Shown here: in pieces, positions 54,290-62,576 of the stretch | How the letters are laid out: every line of letters starts with the position of its first letter | Numbering within the stretch: position 1 is the stretch's first letter | Source: an uncultured Acidobacteriaceae bacterium | GTDB taxonomy: Bacteria > Acidobacteriota > Terriglobia > Terriglobales > Acidobacteriaceae | Assembly: GCA_903904755.1 (NCBI GenBank) | Contig: CAIVDV010000075.1 | Span: 1 to 64,000 of the forward strand | Reading direction: 5' to 3' | DNA length: 64,000 nucleotides | Position numbers and translations under genes: made by a program | The notes under the pieces: model-generated | The model's database searches: none | Told to the model about the DNA's origin: nothing | The model's input: only the letters and a program-made list of their open reading frames with translations

Positions 54290-54376
54290 CTCACCCAGAT
54301 ATTGCCCATCTGGCCCATCGCTTGGCAAATCCTGCCTGCCAACTGCACCTGAGATTCCCCCGCGCTCCCGCCCCCA

Positions 54377-55372
54377 CTACCCCGCCAATATCTCCCCATC
54401 CGCGGTCACCCCGCCAACCCCATCAAAACCCTCCCCCACTGCAAACACCACCAACGTCCGCAGCGATTCCCCCGCCCCCAGCCATGGCGCTCTCCCCGCT
54501 TCCACCATCTTGTCCAGTTGGAACGGATACCCCGTCGCCGGCTCCAGCACCGCCACATTCAAATCCTGCCAGCCCCCATGGCTCGCAAACAGCCAGCAGC
54601 TCGGCAGCACCCCCACATCAAACCACAGCCCCGCCGCCAACCCAGTCGCCTGGTTCGTCACCGCGCACCAGCCCTCCCTCAGCCCGGTCCCGTAGAAGAA
54701 ATGCAGCGCTCCCGAACTCGCATCCGGAACCTGCCGCAAATCCATCTCGCCCCCGGCCAGCGGCACAGTCGGCCATGCAAACTCCATCGGAGCCGCCCCC
54801 AGCGTCCCCTCAAACCCCGGCTCCCGCACCACCGTCATCGCCGGCATATCAATCCTGTGCTGCCCCGTCACCGCAAACGCCGGATGCAGCTTCCACAGGA
54901 ACGCCGTCGCCCTAACCCCCTCGTTCGTAAACCCATACTCAATCCGGAACTTCCGCTCCCCCGCCCGCAGCACCAGCCGCCGCTCCACCAGAAACTCCGT
55001 AACCGGCGTCCGGTAGCTCAGCCGCAGCGCCACAAACTCCGCGCCCGTCTCCGCCTCCCAGTCAAACGCCCCGGTCCACAGCTCTCCATGGTCCGGCAGC
55101 GCCCGCCCGGCAAATTCCCCCGCCTCATCATTCGGAAACAGCTCGTCCCAGCCACCCGACCACACATCGTCGTAGCAGGCGTTCGCAGGCTGCCGCGCCG
55201 GCGCAACCGCCGGGTTATGCCACAGCAGCTCCGACCCCGTTGGCTTGTACGCAATCTGCCAAATCTTGCCGCCCAGCTCCGGCAGCACCGTCACCCGCAG
55301 ATACTCGTTCTCCAGCACAATCGCCCGGAGTCCATTCACTTCGCCATCGGTCGTTCGCTGCAACTGGCTCAT
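54377..55372 (-). CDS. Galactose-mutarotase-fold protein (aldose 1-epimerase-like)
   Basis: A 331-residue cytoplasmic protein with no signal peptide. The N-terminal LENEYLRVTVLPELGGKIWQ is the standard opening of aldose-epimerase-like and DUF5107-type beta-supersandwich proteins, and FLWKLHPAFAV supplies a histidine near the usual active site. It is much shorter than the DUF5107-TPR fusions. A mutarotase or epimerase acting on sugars released by GH42 and GH92 is the likely role; the exact reaction is not proven. Confidence 0.7.
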   Translation of the reverse strand: MSQLQRTTDGEVNGLRAIVLENEYLRVTVLPELGGKIWQIAYKPTGSELLWHNPAVAPARQPANACYDDVWSGGWDELFPNDEAGEFAGRALPDHGELWTGAFDWEAETGAEFVALRLSYRTPVTEFLVERRLVLRAGERKFRIEYGFTNEGVRATAFLWKLHPAFAVTGQHRIDMPAMTVVREPGFEGTLGAAPMEFAWPTVPLAGGEMDLRQVPDASSGALHFFYGTGLREGWCAVTNQATGLAAGLWFDVGVLPSCWLFASHGGWQDLNVAVLEPATGYPFQLDKMVEAGRAPWLGAGESLRTLVVFAVGEGFDGVGGVTADGEILAG

Positions 55373-55485
55373 CGCTCTCGCAAAAGGTACACCCCAGCCT
55401 ACCTTCCGGGGGCAATCCTGCGCCCCCGGAAAATCAACGAGATTTCACCCATCCCTTCGCTTTGGCGATACCATGCTCAATCGCC

Positions 55486-57675
55486 TTACTTGCCCTGCTC
55501 CTCCACAATTGCCACATCCCAGGCACCCAGCGAAATCGTCCCCTTCGCCGCAATCGCCTTGTCGTCCAGCAGGCTCTGCCCCGCCCCATACGTATACGCA
55601 AAGCTCACCGGCTTCCCGGAGTAGTTGAAGAAGTAGTGCACCGTGTGCCCGGCCTTGTTCACCCCGTGGTTGGCATGAACCTTCGCCGGCAGCCCCGCAT
55701 CCGGCAGCGCCACACCCGCCGTCCCCAGCGCCCGCTTCACCAGCGCCAGTTGCAGCTCGTTCGTCAGGAACGTTCCCTCATACAGCAGCGTTCCCTTCCC
55801 GTACGTGTTCTCCGTTACCGCAGCCCACTTCCCAAAGAACTCGTGGTCGTAGTACGCCAGCGCCTTCGCCGTCTCCAACTGCAGGAACTCGGCAATGTCG
55901 CCCACCTTGTTCCCCTCGCCCACGCCAAACGGATCACCCTTCAGCGCCAATGGCTTTTCCAGGCTCGAAAACTCCTGGTAGTTGAAGCCCGCCGCAGCCC
56001 GCAGCGGCCCCGGCGCTCTCACCCAGCGCATCGCGCTGTTCTCATTCGCCGCCCCGCTCTTGAACGTCATCACCACGTGCCCGCCCGCCTTCACATAGTC
56101 CGATATCCGCGTCAGCAGCGCATCATCCGCAATGTACAAGGCAGGCACCAGCAGCAGCTTGTACTGGCTGAAGTCCTCCGTCTCCGGAAACACAAAATCC
56201 GCCGGAATATTCAGCGCGTACAGCGTGTGGTGCATCTGTTGCGCCAGCGACATGTATCCATCCCGCTCGCCCGTCCAGCTCCGGTCCGGAACCCCGCCGC
56301 CATACGGCATAAATCCCAGCGCATTCTCTGAGTCGCGGCTCCACAGTATCGCCACCTGCGGCTTCACCTGCAACCCCACCAGCTTCGGCCCCACCTTCTT
56401 CAGCTCGTGCGCCGTCTTGCTCACCTCGGCATACGCCCGGTTCGGCTCCAGGTCGTGCCCCAGCACGCCCTTCCAGTACGTCTCCTGGTTCCCGTGGATG
56501 CTCGCCCAATGCCAGTACTCCACCATATTCGCGCCATTCGCCAGATACGTGTACACGTCCTCCCGCATCTGCCCGTCATATGGCGGAAACTGACCCTCCG
56601 AACTCCATCCAATCGTCTGCGCGTTCGTCTCCGTCACCAGAAAATTCCCATGCTTCAGCGACCGGGAAAAATCGCTCTGCATCGCCTGGAACGCCCCGTC
56701 ATAGTGGTCCTGCGTGCCGTGGTAAATATTGTCCGCCGGAATATCCAGCGCCTCCGCCACAGCCTCCTCATTCACATCCTTCTTCATCATGCCGCCGTAG
56801 TCGGTCGTCACAAACTGCGCCGCTCCCGCGCACTCCCGCACCAGCGCCGCCTGCCAGTGCAGAAAATTCGTCACCCGCATCTGGCTCCACCGCGTCCACT
56901 CCAGCTTGTACCCCGTCGAAATCGTCCCGTCCCGCTTCGGCAGGTCCTCCCACGTATGCAGGTTCTCACCCCAGTAGTTCAAAAACCACGCTTGCGACAG
57001 CGCTTCCGGCGTCTTGAACTTCTTCTCCAGGTAATGCTGGAAGCCCACAAACACATCATCGTTGGCAGCATCATAGCTGCCCGTCTCGTTGTCCAACTGC
57101 CACCCAATTACTGTCGGATTGTCCTTGTAGTGCGCCACAATATGCCGAATCAGCCGTTCCGCGTAAAACCGGTACGCCGGCGAATCCGTGTCCATGTTCT
57201 GCCGTATCCCGTATGCCGACCGCACCGGCTGCCCGCCAAACATCCCTCCCGGAATCCTGTCCGCAAAAATCTCCGGATGCTGGTGCGCCATCCACGCCGG
57301 CAGCGAATACGTCGGCGTGCCCAGAATCACCTTGATCCCGGCCTTGCCCATCGCATCCACAACCTTGTCCATCCACGCATACTCAAACTTGCCGTCCTCC
57401 GGCTCCCACAGGCTCCACGTGCTCTCGCCCATGCGCACCACCGTCAGCCCCGCCTCCTGCATCAGCGCAACATCCTTCTCAAGCCGCGCATCCTTGTCCG
57501 CCTGGTCCCCCGGCATGTACTCGTTGTAGTACGCCGCCCCATACAGCACATTGCCAAAATCCAGCGTCTGCTGCGCCGCCGTCTTCTGCTGCGCCACCGC
57601 CGGCGCCAGGGCAACTGCCGCCACCGCGGCCAATACAAGTAAGCGTTTTCCGGAATTACGGCAAATCCAATTCAT
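55486..57675 (-). CDS. Secreted GH42 beta-galactosidase
   Basis: A 729-residue exported enzyme removing terminal beta-D-galactose. A signal peptide (KRLLVLAAVAAVALAPAVAQQ) is followed by the GH42 barrel (LYGAAYYNEYMPGDQADKDA, MGESTWSLWEPEDG). The acid/base Glu is in WQLDNETGSYD and the nucleophile Glu in LVTETNAQTIGW. A glutamine-amidotransferase-like trimerisation domain follows (VAILWSRDSENALGF, LLLVPALYIADDALL), then a small beta C-domain. GAGGG six bases before ATG 57675 sets the start. An inverted repeat at 57699-57720 lies just upstream and may be its operator. Confidence 0.9.
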   Translation of the reverse strand: MNWICRNSGKRLLVLAAVAAVALAPAVAQQKTAAQQTLDFGNVLYGAAYYNEYMPGDQADKDARLEKDVALMQEAGLTVVRMGESTWSLWEPEDGKFEYAWMDKVVDAMGKAGIKVILGTPTYSLPAWMAHQHPEIFADRIPGGMFGGQPVRSAYGIRQNMDTDSPAYRFYAERLIRHIVAHYKDNPTVIGWQLDNETGSYDAANDDVFVGFQHYLEKKFKTPEALSQAWFLNYWGENLHTWEDLPKRDGTISTGYKLEWTRWSQMRVTNFLHWQAALVRECAGAAQFVTTDYGGMMKKDVNEEAVAEALDIPADNIYHGTQDHYDGAFQAMQSDFSRSLKHGNFLVTETNAQTIGWSSEGQFPPYDGQMREDVYTYLANGANMVEYWHWASIHGNQETYWKGVLGHDLEPNRAYAEVSKTAHELKKVGPKLVGLQVKPQVAILWSRDSENALGFMPYGGGVPDRSWTGERDGYMSLAQQMHHTLYALNIPADFVFPETEDFSQYKLLLVPALYIADDALLTRISDYVKAGGHVVMTFKSGAANENSAMRWVRAPGPLRAAAGFNYQEFSSLEKPLALKGDPFGVGEGNKVGDIAEFLQLETAKALAYYDHEFFGKWAAVTENTYGKGTLLYEGTFLTNELQLALVKRALGTAGVALPDAGLPAKVHANHGVNKAGHTVHYFFNYSGKPVSFAYTYGAGQSLLDDKAIAAKGTISLGAWDVAIVEEQGK

Positions 57676-57698
57676 CCAAGCCCTCAATCACAACAAAA

Positions 57699-57720
57699 CT
57701 TTCCCGCTTCCACGGGAAAG
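57699..57720. promoter_or_regulatory. Inverted repeat upstream of GH42
   Basis: CTTTCCCG-CTTCCA-CGGGAAAG is a perfect dyad with 8-base arms, 24-45 bases before the GH42 start codon. It could be a repressor operator or a 5'-UTR hairpin. Confidence 0.45.
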
Positions 57721-57955
57721 CCAATTAAACCATCCCCCTCCCAACCTCCGCAACCCGCCTATCGCTCACAATTCCCCCATTTCATGATCGATAGAACCCA
57801 CCCCTATCGCTCATCCAAACGAAAACCCTGAAATTCCCCCACAGCGAACGAAGCCAATCTGCCAAAGCTGCCTGTTCGAACTCACAACGTCGCAATCCTT
57901 CGTCCAAAGCCCCAGCCAGATATCGAATCTTCGCAATCGCTTGTCCGAATCGCCC

Positions 57956-58037
57956 GCGCCGTAGGCGCAGCCTAATGTAGCCCAGCGCTTCAGCGCTGGG
58001 TCAGCTCAGCAGAAAATCCCCGGAGTCCCGTAGGGAC
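57956..58037. repeat. Hairpin array, family 1, copy 2
   Basis: GCGCC-GTA-GGCGC (57956-57968), CCCAGCGC-TTCA-GCGCTGGG (57981-58000) and GTCCC-GTA-GGGAC (58025-58037) repeat the first three hairpins of the 51.2-kb array, with the same 25-base step between the first two. The A-T pair at the fifth stem position of the 51.2-kb copy is G-C here, a compensatory change. The rest of the 57676-58079 gap shows no gene. Confidence 0.8.
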
Positions 58038-58079
58038 GGCGCCAAATCGCGGCTGTCTTCCAATCCTTATTCCCCACCC

Positions 58080-60038
58080 CTACAACGGCCGATCCGTCCA
58101 CAACGTCTTGTCCGCAATCGTCTGCACAGCCACCAACTTCCCCCCCAGCAGCTGCTCCACCTTGCTCCGGTTCGTATCCTGCGCAAACACCCAGTGCCGC
58201 GCCCCCTTGCCCCACTCCTGCGTTAACTGATCTTCGGATAAGAAGATCTTCGGCGCATCCGGATAGCACGAACCCCACAGCATCGACGAACCCGTCCCAT
58301 GCACCAGCAGCGCCGGTCGCCCAAAAAACCGGTGCGTATAAAACACCACCGAGCTCGCGTCCGACTGGTCCCCGAAAATCACGAACTCATCCGCCGCCGT
58401 CGCCTTCGCCAGCAACGTATCCGCAATCGGCTTCGAACTCAGCATCGGCTCAAACCGCGCAAACGCAATATGCGCCGCCACCAGGAAAACCGCTCCCGTC
58501 AGCGCCACCGATACCGTCGCCGCCACATTCCGCCGCTTTCCCCGCAGCCACAGCCCAGCCGCCGGCCCCACCAGCAGCGCCAGCCCCGCCAGCACAGCCG
58601 GCGTCCGCAACGCCGCAAAGCTCGGCCCCGTCAGGTCAAACAAATGCGAAGTCGAAAGCGTGTAATCCCCCACCCCGCGATGCGCCAGCAGCGTCCCAAT
58701 ATCATCCACAAACGGCAAATCCCGCGAAGCCCACAACCCCCACGCCAGCGCCAGGGCACCCACCACGCCCACCGCGGTAAACACCGCATGTGCCCCCACC
58801 AGCCATCCCCGCCCCGGCGTCCCGGCATCCCGCTCTCCGCGCTCCTCCAGCTCCGCCAGCACTCCCGAAATCAGCATGATCATCGGAATCCAGCTCGGCC
58901 ACGTGTAGTACTCCTGGTTCGTCGAAAGCGAGAAAAACAGCAGCGTAAACCCGGCAAATATCGCCAGCAGCCACGCCGTCCGCACCCGGAACTTCACCCG
59001 CGCCACCACCGCCACCACATCCTCGCGCTCCGCGTGCTCCCAGTAGAAATCCACAGTCTGCCCGCCGCCTTTGCCTACATGCGTCAGCCAGCTCTTCCGC
59101 GTCCGCCACGCCACCACCACGGCAGCCGGCACAAACAAGCTCCACGGGAACAGCCACACCAGATGCGCCAGCCAGTACCAGATCGCCGGCATCCGGTTGT
59201 AGTCATGCGGATACCGGCTCCCCAGGAACCGGAACACATGCTCGTTCAAAAAGTAGAAGTACCAGAACCCGTGCACATTCCCCTGCGTGGGAATATTCCC
59301 CACCGGGTGCCCCTGATCCGGATTCGCCAACCCCGCCAGCACATGCCACGGCGCAGCCACCAGCAGAAACACCAGCGGCCCCGTCACCGGCTTCAGCTCC
59401 CGCCACCGTCGCCACAATCCGCTCACCGCCAGCAGCCCCACCGCCCCGGCCACAAAAAACACCGGTGCAATCAACCCCTTCGTCAGCATCGCCAGCGCCA
59501 GCAGCACCCACGCCCCATAAAACCGCCACGGATACACGCTCTCAAACCCCGTCAAAAACAGGTAAAGCGCCCCCACCAGCAACAGCGTCAGCAGCGAATC
59601 CGGAATGAAAAATCGCGTGTACAGGAACGGCCCAATCGCCGTCAGCGTCCCCAGCGCCGCATACAGCCCCGCCCGCTCGCCCCAAGCCCGCCGGCTCCAC
59701 AGCCACGCCACCCACGCCAGCCCCAGCACCGCCAGCGCATTCGGCAGGTGCGTCGCAAACGCATTCTCCCCAAACACCTTGTAGCTCCCGGCCACCAGCC
59801 AGTACGGCAGCGGAGGCTTCTCCAGATACCGAATCCCGTTCACCTTCAGCGTTACCAGGTCGCCCGTCTCAGCCATATGCGCCGCAGCCTGCGCATGGCT
59901 CGCGTCCACATCGTCCAGCAGCGGCGGCGTCCACAGCGAACCCACATACACCGCGGCAAACACCACCAGCAGCAACGCCCAAACTGTCACATTGGAAACC
60001 GCCTTCGGACGCACGGCAGAAGGAGAAATATCGGTCAT
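58080..60038 (-). CDS. GT83/ArnT-like membrane glycosyltransferase
   Basis: A 652-residue inner-membrane enzyme of the GT-C class that transfers a sugar from a polyprenyl-phosphate donor to an envelope acceptor. About ten to twelve membrane helices are visible. The first periplasmic loop has the acidic pair in WTPPLLDDVDASHAQAAAH, followed by the typical IRYLEKPPLPYWL and YTRFFIPDSLLTL. The C-terminal soluble domain (EFVIFGDQSDASSVVFYTHR) resembles the periplasmic domain of ArnT-like proteins. The acceptor could be lipid A, another glycolipid or a protein. It is a single gene flanked by hairpin arrays on both sides. Confidence 0.87.
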   Translation of the reverse strand: MTDISPSAVRPKAVSNVTVWALLLVVFAAVYVGSLWTPPLLDDVDASHAQAAAHMAETGDLVTLKVNGIRYLEKPPLPYWLVAGSYKVFGENAFATHLPNALAVLGLAWVAWLWSRRAWGERAGLYAALGTLTAIGPFLYTRFFIPDSLLTLLLVGALYLFLTGFESVYPWRFYGAWVLLALAMLTKGLIAPVFFVAGAVGLLAVSGLWRRWRELKPVTGPLVFLLVAAPWHVLAGLANPDQGHPVGNIPTQGNVHGFWYFYFLNEHVFRFLGSRYPHDYNRMPAIWYWLAHLVWLFPWSLFVPAAVVVAWRTRKSWLTHVGKGGGQTVDFYWEHAEREDVVAVVARVKFRVRTAWLLAIFAGFTLLFFSLSTNQEYYTWPSWIPMIMLISGVLAELEERGERDAGTPGRGWLVGAHAVFTAVGVVGALALAWGLWASRDLPFVDDIGTLLAHRGVGDYTLSTSHLFDLTGPSFAALRTPAVLAGLALLVGPAAGLWLRGKRRNVAATVSVALTGAVFLVAAHIAFARFEPMLSSKPIADTLLAKATAADEFVIFGDQSDASSVVFYTHRFFGRPALLVHGTGSSMLWGSCYPDAPKIFLSEDQLTQEWGKGARHWVFAQDTNRSKVEQLLGGKLVAVQTIADKTLWTDRPL

Positions 60039-60165
60039 AACGGCCTCTTCCTCAAGACCATCAGGATACCAGCCACCTCACTCCCCCAGTCGCGCTCCAT
60101 GAGACACCCCATCCCAAGTTCCTCGATTGTCCCTCAGGTTTCCCATCAAAAGCCGCGTGCCCCAT

Positions 60166-60304
60166 CCATTCGGCGCACTCTGCCGAATGGGTGGGAGTGA
60201 CCCACCCCAAACGGGTGCCCCCGGTCCCTCGCACTTGGGGACCGGGGAACAACCACTCCCCCAACCGCCACCAAACTGAAAACCACCATCGAGCGCAGCT
60301 CGAT
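60166..60304. repeat. Hairpin module, family 2, copy 2
   Basis: CCCCGGTCCC with GGGACCGGGG (60219-60247) and ATCGAGC-GCA-GCTCGAT (60288-60304) repeat the module at 48787-48869, again preceded by GGGTGC and followed by CTGATCCCTGACCCCTG. One stem pair is C-G here and T-A there, a compensatory change. Two more hairpins precede it: CCATTCGGC with GCCGAATGG (60166-60190) and GTGGG-AGTGA-CCCAC (60191-60205). The 60039-60357 gap contains no gene. Confidence 0.78.
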
Positions 60305-60357
60305 CCCCTAGCTCCGCTAACCCCGCTAACTCCGCTCCCTGATCCCTGACCCCTGCC

Positions 60358-60978
60358 TTACTTCTTCCCGCCCTTCGCCGGCCCCGCCTTCGGCTTCACG
60401 CTCTTCGCAGCCTTCGCCTTAGCCGCTTTCGCAGCCTTCGCCTTCGCCGCACGCGCCTTCGCGCTCAGCGCACGCGCGCTCTTGCCCGCCATCACCGCAA
60501 TCGACCGCATCATCCGCGGATCAAGCAGCCACTGCAACTGCGCCGGCCGCCGCCCAATATCCACCCGCGCCACGCCCGCCTTGCGCATGCGCACACTGCC
60601 CGGCCCATTGCCCGTCAGCAGCCGCCCCAGAAACTGGCTCATATTCGGGTTGTGCCCCACCAGCAGCACACCTTCCCGGTCCGCATATTGGCTGATCAGC
60701 TCCTGGAACGCCGCCCACTCCCCATCTGGCGCCAGCGCCTTTGATACCAGCACCGGTGCCTCGCTACCCACTTCCGTCGCCACAAACTGCGCCGTCTGCT
60801 TCGCCCGCTTCAGCGGACTCGACACAATCACATCAATCTGCACGCCCGCTGCCGCCAGCATCCGGCCCATCATCAGACACTGCTGCTTGCCTTCCTTGAT
60901 AATGCCGCGCTTGTCGTCCAGTACCGGATTGTCTCGGGGTACGCCTGCATTGGCGTGTCGCATCAAATAGAGATTCAT
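60358..60978 (-). CDS. sixA: SixA-like phosphohistidine phosphatase with Lys/Ala-rich tail
   Basis: A 206-residue histidine-phosphatase-superfamily protein. The catalytic RHG-type motif appears as LMRHANAG at residues 5-12, and VLLVGHNPNMSQFL supplies the second histidine. SixA proteins remove phosphate from phosphohistidine, for example on phosphotransfer proteins. The C-terminal 45 residues are an unusual histone-H1-like tail of Lys, Ala and Pro (AKAKAAKAAKAKAAK), which could bind nucleic acid or membranes. It is a single gene beyond a family-2 hairpin module. Confidence 0.85.
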   Translation of the reverse strand: MNLYLMRHANAGVPRDNPVLDDKRGIIKEGKQQCLMMGRMLAAAGVQIDVIVSSPLKRAKQTAQFVATEVGSEAPVLVSKALAPDGEWAAFQELISQYADREGVLLVGHNPNMSQFLGRLLTGNGPGSVRMRKAGVARVDIGRRPAQLQWLLDPRMMRSIAVMAGKSARALSAKARAAKAKAAKAAKAKAAKSVKPKAGPAKGGKK

Positions 60979-61119
60979 GGGGGAAACAGCTCTCCCGGGC
61001 AGCTTTTCCGCCGCCTCAGATTCCAGATTTTAACACAAATGTAACAATTCAGCACCCCACAACTCGTGCCTCCAACCGCCCCTCGCCAGCCCTGCCCGCC
61101 CCATGTTCTGATAGGAAAC

Positions 61120-61479
61120 GTGACCCAGCCCCCCTCCCCCAATCCCGAAATCCCGCCATCGCCCCAGGTCCACGGCCTCCAGTTGGACCAGCAAACCCGC
61201 TGCCTCCACTACCACTCCACCCTCGACATCATCGCCATCCAGATGGCCTGCTGCGGCCTCTTTTACGCCTGCAAAGACTGTCACGACGCCCTCGCCGACC
61301 ACCCCATCCGCCCCTGGCCCGCCTCAGCGCAAGACACCCCGGCCATCCTCTGCGGCCACTGCCGCCACCAGCTCACCATCCGCCAGTACCTCGCCTCCGG
61401 CAACCGCTGCCCCCACTGCAATGCCCCGTTCAACCCCGCCTGCCGCAACCACTACCACTTCTACTTCGAAGCCCCCTGA
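61120..61479 (+). CDS. CHY zinc-finger domain protein
   Basis: A 119-residue protein beginning at GTG 61120 (TAGGAAAC upstream); an ATG 54 bases earlier lacks a ribosome site. Cys and His ligands follow the CHY zinc-finger pattern: CLHYHSTLDIIAIQMACC, YACKDCHD, LCGHCRHQLT and NRCPHCNAPFNPAC. The bacterial role of this family is not known. Its last 19 bases overlap the convergent fRMsr-like gene. Confidence 0.82.
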   Translation: MTQPPSPNPEIPPSPQVHGLQLDQQTRCLHYHSTLDIIAIQMACCGLFYACKDCHDALADHPIRPWPASAQDTPAILCGHCRHQLTIRQYLASGNRCPHCNAPFNPACRNHYHFYFEAP

Positions 61480-61955
61480 CCCCGCTCCAGAAACCCGCCC
61501 AGCACCCCCGCACACTCCTCCAGAAACACCCGGTCCCCATCCCCAAACGCCGCTGCATCGTGGCTGTCGATATCAATCTCCCCCACCACGCGCCCGCCTG
61601 CCCGTATCGGAACCACAATCTCCGACTTCGTCTCTATCGAGCACGCCAGATACCGCGGATCCGCCCGCACATCATCCACAATCACCGTCGCATCCTCGGC
61701 CACCGCCGCCCCGCAAATCCCCTCCGTCACCGGAATCCGCACATGCTCGGTCGCCGCACCGTTATACGGCCCCAGCACCAGCATCTGGTCATCGGCAGGG
61801 TCAAGCATGTAAAAACCCGTCCAGTTGTAGTACGGCAGCCGCTCCGGTATCTCCCGCACCAGAAACTCCTGCAGCTCCGTCAACCCCTCCGCACGGGCCG
61901 CCCGCTCCCGCAACTCCGCCACAATTCCCGCAAACACCGTCTCACTCATACCCAT
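61461..61955 (-). CDS. GAF-domain protein, likely free methionine-(R)-sulfoxide reductase
   Basis: A 164-residue single GAF domain with the fRMsr pattern: LPYYNWTGFYML, LVLGPYNGA, VTEGICGAAVAED, RYLACSIETKSEIVVPI and GEIDIDSHD. Two cysteines (ICGAA and LACSI) match the resolving and catalytic positions I recall for E. coli fRMsr; the third is Thr/Val-like here. It would reduce free Met-R-sulfoxide with thioredoxin. It is the last gene of a minus-strand set with MsrB 18 bases upstream and a thioredoxin-like protein before that, which strongly supports this role over a generic sensor. Confidence 0.8.
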   Translation of the reverse strand: MGMSETVFAGIVAELRERAARAEGLTELQEFLVREIPERLPYYNWTGFYMLDPADDQMLVLGPYNGAATEHVRIPVTEGICGAAVAEDATVIVDDVRADPRYLACSIETKSEIVVPIRAGGRVVGEIDIDSHDAAAFGDGDRVFLEECAGVLGGFLERGQGASK

Positions 61956-61973
61956 ATTCTGCCATCCCTCCCA

Positions 61974-62564
61974 TCACCCAAACTTCACAAACTTCATCGC
62001 CACCCCGTTCATGCAATACCGCAAACCCGTCGGCGGCGGCCCGTCATCAAACACATGACCCAGATGCGCGTCGCATCGCCGGCACGATACCGCCACCCGC
62101 TCCATACCCAGCGACATATCCGAAGTCTCCACCACATTCTCCTTCGCCAGAGGCTTCCAAAAGCTCGGCCACCCCGTCCCGGAATCAAACTTCGTCTCCC
62201 ACCCAAACAGCGCCGTCTCGCAGCAAACGCACCGGTACAGCCCCTTCTCGTGGTTGTCCCAGTTCGGCCCCGTAAACGCCCGCTCCGTCCCCTCCTGCCG
62301 CGTCACCACATATGCCAGCGGGCTCAGTTGCTGCCGCCATTCCGCATCCGTCTTCACCACCTTCGCCGCCGTCACCGTGCTCTTGCGCGCTCCGGCATCG
62401 TCAAACTCCACCAGCGTCACCATCTTCGGCGTACCCGCCTGCGCTTCCACCACGCCTTCCGTCCGCCGCAGCCGCAACGCCACCGCCGCCGCCACTCCAG
62501 CCCCGGCCAGCAAAAATCCCCGTCTGCTCCTGTCGCTCATCCGTCCCATCCTTGCCTCACTCAT
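61974..62564 (-). CDS. msrB: Tat-exported peptide methionine (R)-S-oxide reductase
   Basis: A 196-residue MsrB with a twin-arginine signal (DRSRRGFLLAGAGVAAAVAL), so it should repair oxidised Met in envelope proteins. The zinc site has two CxxC pairs (YRCVCCETAL and SCRRCDAHLG), WPSFWKPL and GHVFDDGPPPTG are standard, and the catalytic Cys is in RYCMNGVAM. Alternative in-frame ATGs at residues 6 and 9 would keep the whole signal. It follows the thioredoxin-like gene by 12 bases. Confidence 0.9.
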   Translation of the reverse strand: MSEARMGRMSDRSRRGFLLAGAGVAAAVALRLRRTEGVVEAQAGTPKMVTLVEFDDAGARKSTVTAAKVVKTDAEWRQQLSPLAYVVTRQEGTERAFTGPNWDNHEKGLYRCVCCETALFGWETKFDSGTGWPSFWKPLAKENVVETSDMSLGMERVAVSCRRCDAHLGHVFDDGPPPTGLRYCMNGVAMKFVKFG

Positions 62565-62576
62565 CTCCTGCTCCTC

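Noticed and set aside
51243-58037. Hairpin arrays as ends of a composite transposon carrying GH92-GH42
   Set aside because: No transposase, target-site duplication or inverted orientation of the two arrays was seen; both lie in the same orientation and resemble dispersed palindromes.
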